Of a DNA stretch of 9,501 nt, positions 6,438-9,501 are shown in pieces (position 1 is the first letter of the stretch; each line of letters opens with the position of its first letter). The DNA comes from Thermoplasmatota archaeon (GTDB lineage: Archaea; Thermoplasmatota; Thermoplasmata; Methanomassiliicoccales; Methanomassiliicoccaceae). The notes under the pieces were generated by a model. The model saw only the letters and a program-made list of their open reading frames with translations, made no database searches and was not told the origin of the DNA. The translations under genes were made by a program, and so were the position numbers. The stretch covers positions 1 through 9,501 of the forward strand of contig JAKIXL010000045.1 of NCBI GenBank assembly GCA_022709105.1, read 5' to 3'.

Positions 6438-7025
6438 ATGGCCATGTTCAAGCCCAAGGTACTGTACAACTGCATATGCTGCAATGGCCCCATCACCGAG
6501 AAGGAGCTTCAGATAGCTTGCTCCATGTGCGGCTATGGAATGCACCAACATTGCGGGCTGAACAACGTGAGCAGGCACACACCTCAGCAGATCGAGTGGT
6601 TCAGGCGCAGCTACCGGCTCAACCAGTTCGTCCACTATGGCCGTTATTACTACTCGTTCTGTCCCCGCTGCAGGAACGTTCTCGACAACCAGTTCATCGG
6701 ACCGATGGCCCATAGGCTCGAGGTCACTGCCCGCTATGATGAACTGGCCCAGCTCTACGAGGACTTCGGGTATCTCGTACAGGCCGGTCAGGTCAGGAAC
6801 CGCGCGAACCGCCAGGTGGTGAAGAACATCAACGTGGACGTGAACGACCTCATAGACCAGATGAGCTCCGGGAGCCTCAACGTCCCGTACAAGTGCCCCA
6901 ACTGCGGTGCGGCGCTGACGGTGCACAGCAATATGGGCGACAGTGGGGTCAAGTACTGTCAATACTGCGGTACTGCGGTGAACACCGAAGCCGTTTCCAA
7001 TGTCATCAAGCAAGCATTGAAATGA
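6438..7025 (+). CDS. Protein with C4HC3 PHD/RING-like zinc module and C-terminal zinc ribbon
   Basis: A 195-residue soluble protein. The N-terminal part shows eight possible ligands in the order C12-x2-C15, C28-x2-C31, H36-x2-C39, C75-x2-C78, which fits the C4HC3 spacing of a PHD-type cross-brace; CSMCGYGMHQHC is the core. The middle (about 95-125: RYDELAQLYEDFGYLVQAGQ) is amphipathic helix, resembling the paired-helix segment often joined to zinc ribbons in archaeal proteins. After a linker with VDVNDLIDQM (133-142), a zinc ribbon closes the chain: CPNC (153-156) and CQYC (174-177). No transmembrane segment is present. Such modules mediate protein or nucleic-acid binding; a RING-like module could also serve a ubiquitin-like system, but nothing nearby supports that. 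Function not recognised. The start is set by the leaderless TATA spacing. The gene ends about 10 nt from the 3' end of the convergent 5S rRNA gene. Confidence 0.88.
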   Translation: MAMFKPKVLYNCICCNGPITEKELQIACSMCGYGMHQHCGLNNVSRHTPQQIEWFRRSYRLNQFVHYGRYYYSFCPRCRNVLDNQFIGPMAHRLEVTARYDELAQLYEDFGYLVQAGQVRNRANRQVVKNINVDVNDLIDQMSSGSLNVPYKCPNCGAALTVHSNMGDSGVKYCQYCGTAVNTEAVSNVIKQALK

Positions 7026-7029
7026 GAGG

Positions 7030-7033
7030 AAAA
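7030..7033 (-). terminator. Oligo-T terminator of the 5S rRNA gene
   Basis: A TTTT run on the minus strand follows the 3' end of the 5S rRNA within a few bases, within a pyrimidine-rich stretch. It lies only about 5 nt from the stop codon of the convergent zinc-protein gene. Confidence 0.45.
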
Positions 7034-7035
7034 GT

Positions 7036-7158
7036 GGCTGACAGCGTTCCACGGTTCCCGCGGGCTCGCGCACCGCAGTACAGCATGGAACGTTGGCGGG
7101 CTTAACTACCGGGTTCGAATGGGACCGGGTGTATCCCCGCCGCTATGGCCGTCACACC
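7036..7158 (-). rRNA. rrf: 5S ribosomal RNA (stand-alone)
   Basis: The minus strand carries the universal 5S signatures in order: GGCCATAGCGGCGGGG, the loop C block CCCATTCGAAC, AGTTAAGCCCGCCAACGTTCC, the GTACTG and GTGCGCGAGCC segments, and CGGGAAC. The terminal helix pairs GGTGTGACGGC at the 5' end with GCTGTCAGCC at the 3' end (one bulged G and a G-U pair), and a GTTCCA/TGGAAC helix closes the loop E arm. The length is about 123 nt, normal for 5S. Ends are set by helix I and may be off by 2-3 nt. It has its own TATA box and T-run and no 16S or 23S beside it, so it is transcribed separately, as in several Thermoplasmata. Oddity: loop C reads CCCATTCGAAC, one C shorter than the almost universal CCCATNCCGAAC. 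Confidence 0.95.
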
Positions 7159-7180
7159 GAAACCACTGATGAGAACCTCC

Positions 7181-7188
7181 TATTTATT
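7181..7188 (-). promoter_or_regulatory. TATA box of the 5S rRNA gene
   Basis: On the minus strand aataaata is centred about 27 nt upstream of the predicted first base of 5S rRNA (7158). The match between promoter spacing and helix I supports both the promoter and the 5' end. It lies in the 85-nt gap behind the helicase gene on the same strand. Confidence 0.65.
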
Positions 7189-7243
7189 CATTTCTGTTGC
7201 TGCGTCCCTAGCTAGAACGAAGCCTTGAGCGCGGAGGATCGGC

Positions 7244-9301
7244 TCAGAACCGTTTGCTCCATCCGAAGAAGCGCGTCACCTCGGCCACCGGGTCCTTGGT
7301 GGGGATGGCGCCGACATGCTCGCGATATCTCGACATCCGGTTATCCAGGACGATCGCGATCCCCCGATCCGTCTCTGTCCTGATGAGCCGGCCGATGGCC
7401 TGCTGGACCTTGCGCACCGCGGGCACCGCTGAGGCGTACTCCCATCCCTTTCCCGGTCCGTACTTGCGATCATAGCGCTGCTTCAGCTCATCAAGGAGCA
7501 GCGATGGCGGCGGATAGGGAAGGCCGACCACGATCGCTATGTCCAGTTCCTGCCCCGGGAAGTCCAGGCCCTCGGCGACCTTACCGCCCATTACAGTGAA
7601 GAACACCCCTCCTCGGCCTCGCTTGAAGGCCTGGATGCTCGATGCCAGCCGGCGGGACGCTCCGGACTCCTCCCAGTAGAGCTGGCGATCGACGCATTCC
7701 TCGATCCGGGGGCGCATGGTCCTCAGCATCTCGTAGGAGCGGAAGAACACCATGGTGTTGCGGTCGGTGGCTTGACAGATGTTGATAATATGGTCCTCTA
7801 TGCGCCCCTTCATCGAGGGGTCATCCCGCATCTCCCGCTGCCCGGCGCTTACGTCCTCTGCGTAAAGCACCAGGCGGTTCTCCGGCGGGAAAGGGGATGG
7901 GAAAATGCGGAGCTCGCGGTTCTCCGGCAGGTCGAGTATGTCCGCATACTGCCTCAGCGGCTGCATCGTGCCCGACATGTGGACCACGCCTTTGACCTCA
8001 CGGAGGAACGAGGTGGTCTCCTGAGGGTCCAGGCAGCAGGCCTTGAGGGAACCGAGGTCATCGGACGACACCATCTTCACGAACCTCGCGTCCTCGGCCC
8101 GGAACCAGATCTCCAGCAGAGAGCCAAGCCGAAGGGTGGCAGAGGTGGGCTCCTTTCCTTGCTCCAGCCTCATCTCAACCTGCTTTTGACCGGCGTTCAC
8201 CATATTGGCGCACATCGAGCGGAGCTCCTCCTCGTCAAGCTTCAGTTCAGTCCTGAGCTTGCCTTCCAAGAACCTCCGGCCCAGGCGGGCCTCGTAAGAG
8301 CCGCGGGGTACCTGCTCGCGGACCGCGTCGTCGATGATGCGGCGAAGCGTGGAGCAGAGCAGACCATGGTCTACTCCTGTCGCTAACCGCGGGTTCCCAA
8401 GCTCCCGGGTCTCATCCTCGGCCGCCTGGATGTCATGCATGGTGATGTCGAAGCTCTCCTGGTCCCTGGCTGCGTCGATAAGATTATGGGCCTCGTCCAC
8501 GATGATGATCACATCGTCCATGGTGAGCTGCAGCCGGTCGAACAGCTGGGAGCGGATCTCCTTGGACAAAACCTGGACATATGGAACGGCCACTACATCC
8601 ACGAGCGGGACGATCGCCTTTCTCGCCTCGTATGGGCAGGCACCCTGCTTCTCGCAGAAGCGGTCGAACTCCGCCGCGGTCGGCAGCTCGTCGGCGCAAT
8701 ATTTCAGGAAGCCCATCTCCCCGATGGCAAGGAGGTCCGCATAGTGAGGACAGCCCCCATGCTGCCTTGCCACTGTCCTGGCCTTGCGCTCCTCGCAGAT
8801 CTTGGACAGCGCGTGCGGGGGGATGTCCTCGAGCTCCTCGAGAGTGCGCAGAAGGAGGCAGGAGCGCCTGCGCCCCTGCATGGCCAATCCCGTCACCCTC
8901 TGGCGCCGCGAGACGGAGCGCAGCTCCTTCATAACCTGGTCGCTCTGAGATATCGTCCTGGTAAGATAGAGCACCTTCTTCTTGTTGGCCTTGGCATGCT
9001 GCAGCGCGCCGACGAGCGAGCAGACGGTCTTGCCAGTCCCGGTCCCTGATTCCATGATCAGGTGCTTCCCGAGGTCCATGGCGCTTTGCACGGCGTTCAC
9101 GATCTCTATCTGGGATGGCCTCGGATGATAGGGGAAGAGAGGAGGCCTCTCCACCTCCTTTCTCCGGTCCGAGGCGTCCGTCCGCGGCGCGGCCATGCGG
9201 GCCGATGTCCTCCGCTCCCGCCTCGATGCCTCCCCGCAGCCCGGACAGACGCCGGATGCAGGGTCGAGGAGGCAGCCGCACTCGCAGAAACGTCCCTCCA
9301 T
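7244..9301 (-). CDS. XPD/Rad3-like Fe-S ATP-dependent DNA helicase with N-terminal zinc ribbon
   Basis: A 685-residue superfamily 2 helicase of the XPD/Rad3/DinG group, which unwinds DNA 5' to 3' in repair. Motif I is GTGTGKT (86-92); motif II is DEAH (269-272); MSGT (442-445), GGKVAEGLDF (572-581) and QAIGRLIR (634-641) match motifs III, V and VI. Four cysteines fit the family's [4Fe-4S] domain: GRRRSC (148), ICEERKA (169), GGCPHY (184) and GACPYE (222); Cys202 and Cys216 are also in this domain. A small zinc ribbon at the N-terminus (Cys6, 8, 10, 19, 22) resembles the N-terminal ribbon of archaeal TFS and is not usual in XPD. The ATG at 9301 is chosen because a TATA box lies 25 nt upstream; the frame is open to 9424 but the extra 41 residues have no family likeness. 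The gene is a single unit, divergent from the gene at 9463. Whether it is the functional XPD or a DinG-type paralogue is not decidable here. Confidence 0.93.
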   Translation of the reverse strand: MEGRFCECGCLLDPASGVCPGCGEASRRERRTSARMAAPRTDASDRRKEVERPPLFPYHPRPSQIEIVNAVQSAMDLGKHLIMESGTGTGKTVCSLVGALQHAKANKKKVLYLTRTISQSDQVMKELRSVSRRQRVTGLAMQGRRRSCLLLRTLEELEDIPPHALSKICEERKARTVARQHGGCPHYADLLAIGEMGFLKYCADELPTAAEFDRFCEKQGACPYEARKAIVPLVDVVAVPYVQVLSKEIRSQLFDRLQLTMDDVIIIVDEAHNLIDAARDQESFDITMHDIQAAEDETRELGNPRLATGVDHGLLCSTLRRIIDDAVREQVPRGSYEARLGRRFLEGKLRTELKLDEEELRSMCANMVNAGQKQVEMRLEQGKEPTSATLRLGSLLEIWFRAEDARFVKMVSSDDLGSLKACCLDPQETTSFLREVKGVVHMSGTMQPLRQYADILDLPENRELRIFPSPFPPENRLVLYAEDVSAGQREMRDDPSMKGRIEDHIINICQATDRNTMVFFRSYEMLRTMRPRIEECVDRQLYWEESGASRRLASSIQAFKRGRGGVFFTVMGGKVAEGLDFPGQELDIAIVVGLPYPPPSLLLDELKQRYDRKYGPGKGWEYASAVPAVRKVQQAIGRLIRTETDRGIAIVLDNRMSRYREHVGAIPTKDPVAEVTRFFGWSKRF

Positions 9302-9321
9302 GCCCGAAGCATTGCCGGTCA

Positions 9322-9330
9322 GCATATAAA
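9322..9330 (-). promoter_or_regulatory. TATA box of the helicase gene (leaderless)
   Basis: On the minus strand tttatatgc is a near-consensus archaeal TATA box, centred about 25 nt upstream of the ATG at 9301. No Shine-Dalgarno precedes that ATG. The TATA box is flanked by ggtca (9317-9321) and tgacc (9333-9337), short inverted arms that may be chance or a factor site. Confidence 0.7.
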
Positions 9331-9433
9331 CATGACCCAGGGCGTTACGTGAGCCGCCATCGTCAACAAGGGCAGGTAGGGCGGGTACAACGGCGGCTAG
9401 AATTGTTCGAAGGACACACCCCATTCATCGTCA

Positions 9434-9441
9434 TTTATAAT
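9434..9441 (+). promoter_or_regulatory. TATA box of the divergent gene at the window end
   Basis: The sequence tttataat is centred about 26 nt before the ATG at 9463, the spacing of a leaderless archaeal gene. It lies about 110 nt from the helicase TATA box, so the two genes are transcribed divergently from separate core promoters. Confidence 0.6.
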
Positions 9442-9462
9442 AGGGCCGCGAACATCTCAACG

Positions 9463-9501
9463 ATGGGACGGGACCTGGGCATCATCGCGACGGCCGCGGG
9501 A
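9463..9501 (+). CDS. Start of a divergent gene, cut by the window end (13 codons)
   Basis: An ATG at 9463 follows a well-placed TATA box and opens a frame that runs to the window edge, beginning MGRDLGIIATAAG. The stretch from LGII on is hydrophobic and could be the start of a membrane segment. No product can be named from 13 residues. Start chosen on promoter spacing alone. Confidence 0.5.
   Translation, partial: MGRDLGIIATAAG

Noticed and set aside
7090..7130. tRNA-like gggttcgaat on the plus strand
   Set aside because: It resembles a T loop, but no cloverleaf can be drawn; it is the complement of 5S rRNA loop C and helix III.
7254..7290. PIP-box-like end of the helicase (VAEVTRFF near the C-terminus)
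   Set aside because: It has the hydrophobic and double aromatic positions but lacks the key Gln, and many helicases of this group end in a similar FF; not strong enough to claim PCNA binding.
9302..9424. 41-residue N-terminal extension of the helicase from an ATG at 9424
   Set aside because: A consensus TATA box lies inside this stretch, 25 nt from the ATG at 9301; the extension has no family likeness.
1..9501. CRISPR array, insertion sequence, prophage or toxin-antitoxin pair
   Set aside because: No spaced direct repeats, transposase, integrase or terminal repeats were seen; all firm genes are of housekeeping or envelope type.

Overview
The window looks like a chromosomal segment of an archaeon, most likely a GC-rich member of the Thermoplasmata (for example Methanomassiliicoccales relatives). 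The evidence is archaeal promoters (AT-rich TATA boxes centred about 25-27 nt upstream of start codons or mature RNA ends), several apparently leaderless genes, a single stand-alone 5S rRNA gene with its own promoter, an archaeal-type tRNA-Ala without encoded CCA, an XPD/Rad3-like helicase, and a paired DUF47/PiT operon. The lineage assignment is inference; no phylogenetic marker was compared by search.

Layout. 2-778 (+): the pore and C-terminal part of a MscS-type mechanosensitive channel, cut by the window edge. 968-2612 (+): ilvD (dihydroxy-acid dehydratase), whose last 33 codons are in a different frame, so a small indel lies at about 2510. 2736-2809 (+): tRNA-Ala(TGC), with a TATA box upstream and a T-rich tract behind. 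2810-3059: no firm gene, with one coding-like small frame on the minus strand. 4657-3060 (-): a DUF47/PhoU-like regulator (GTG start) overlapping by one base a PiT-family anion permease, possibly preceded by a 92-residue ORF only 4 nt upstream. 4941-5358: largely non-coding, with short coding-like minus-strand frames, a hairpin and a palindrome. 5359-6309 (+): a membrane-anchored, repeat-rich, sequon-rich surface protein of DUF4097 type. 6438-7025 (+): a protein with a C4HC3 PHD/RING-like zinc module and a C-terminal zinc ribbon. 7158-7036 (-): 5S rRNA. 9301-7244 (-): Fe-S XPD/Rad3-like helicase with an N-terminal zinc ribbon. 9463-9501 (+): first 13 codons of a divergent gene.

Most genes are single transcription units, so the region looks like ordinary core genome rather than a mobile island; no IS element, CRISPR array or phage gene was seen. 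The DUF47-PiT pair is the only clear operon and probably handles phosphate or another oxyanion. The least ordinary content is the C4HC3 zinc protein with a perfect inverted repeat overlapping its TATA box, the glycine-turn surface protein with a second inverted repeat at its promoter, and two indel-like anomalies (ilvD 3' end and 5S loop C) that are either assembly errors or real lesions.
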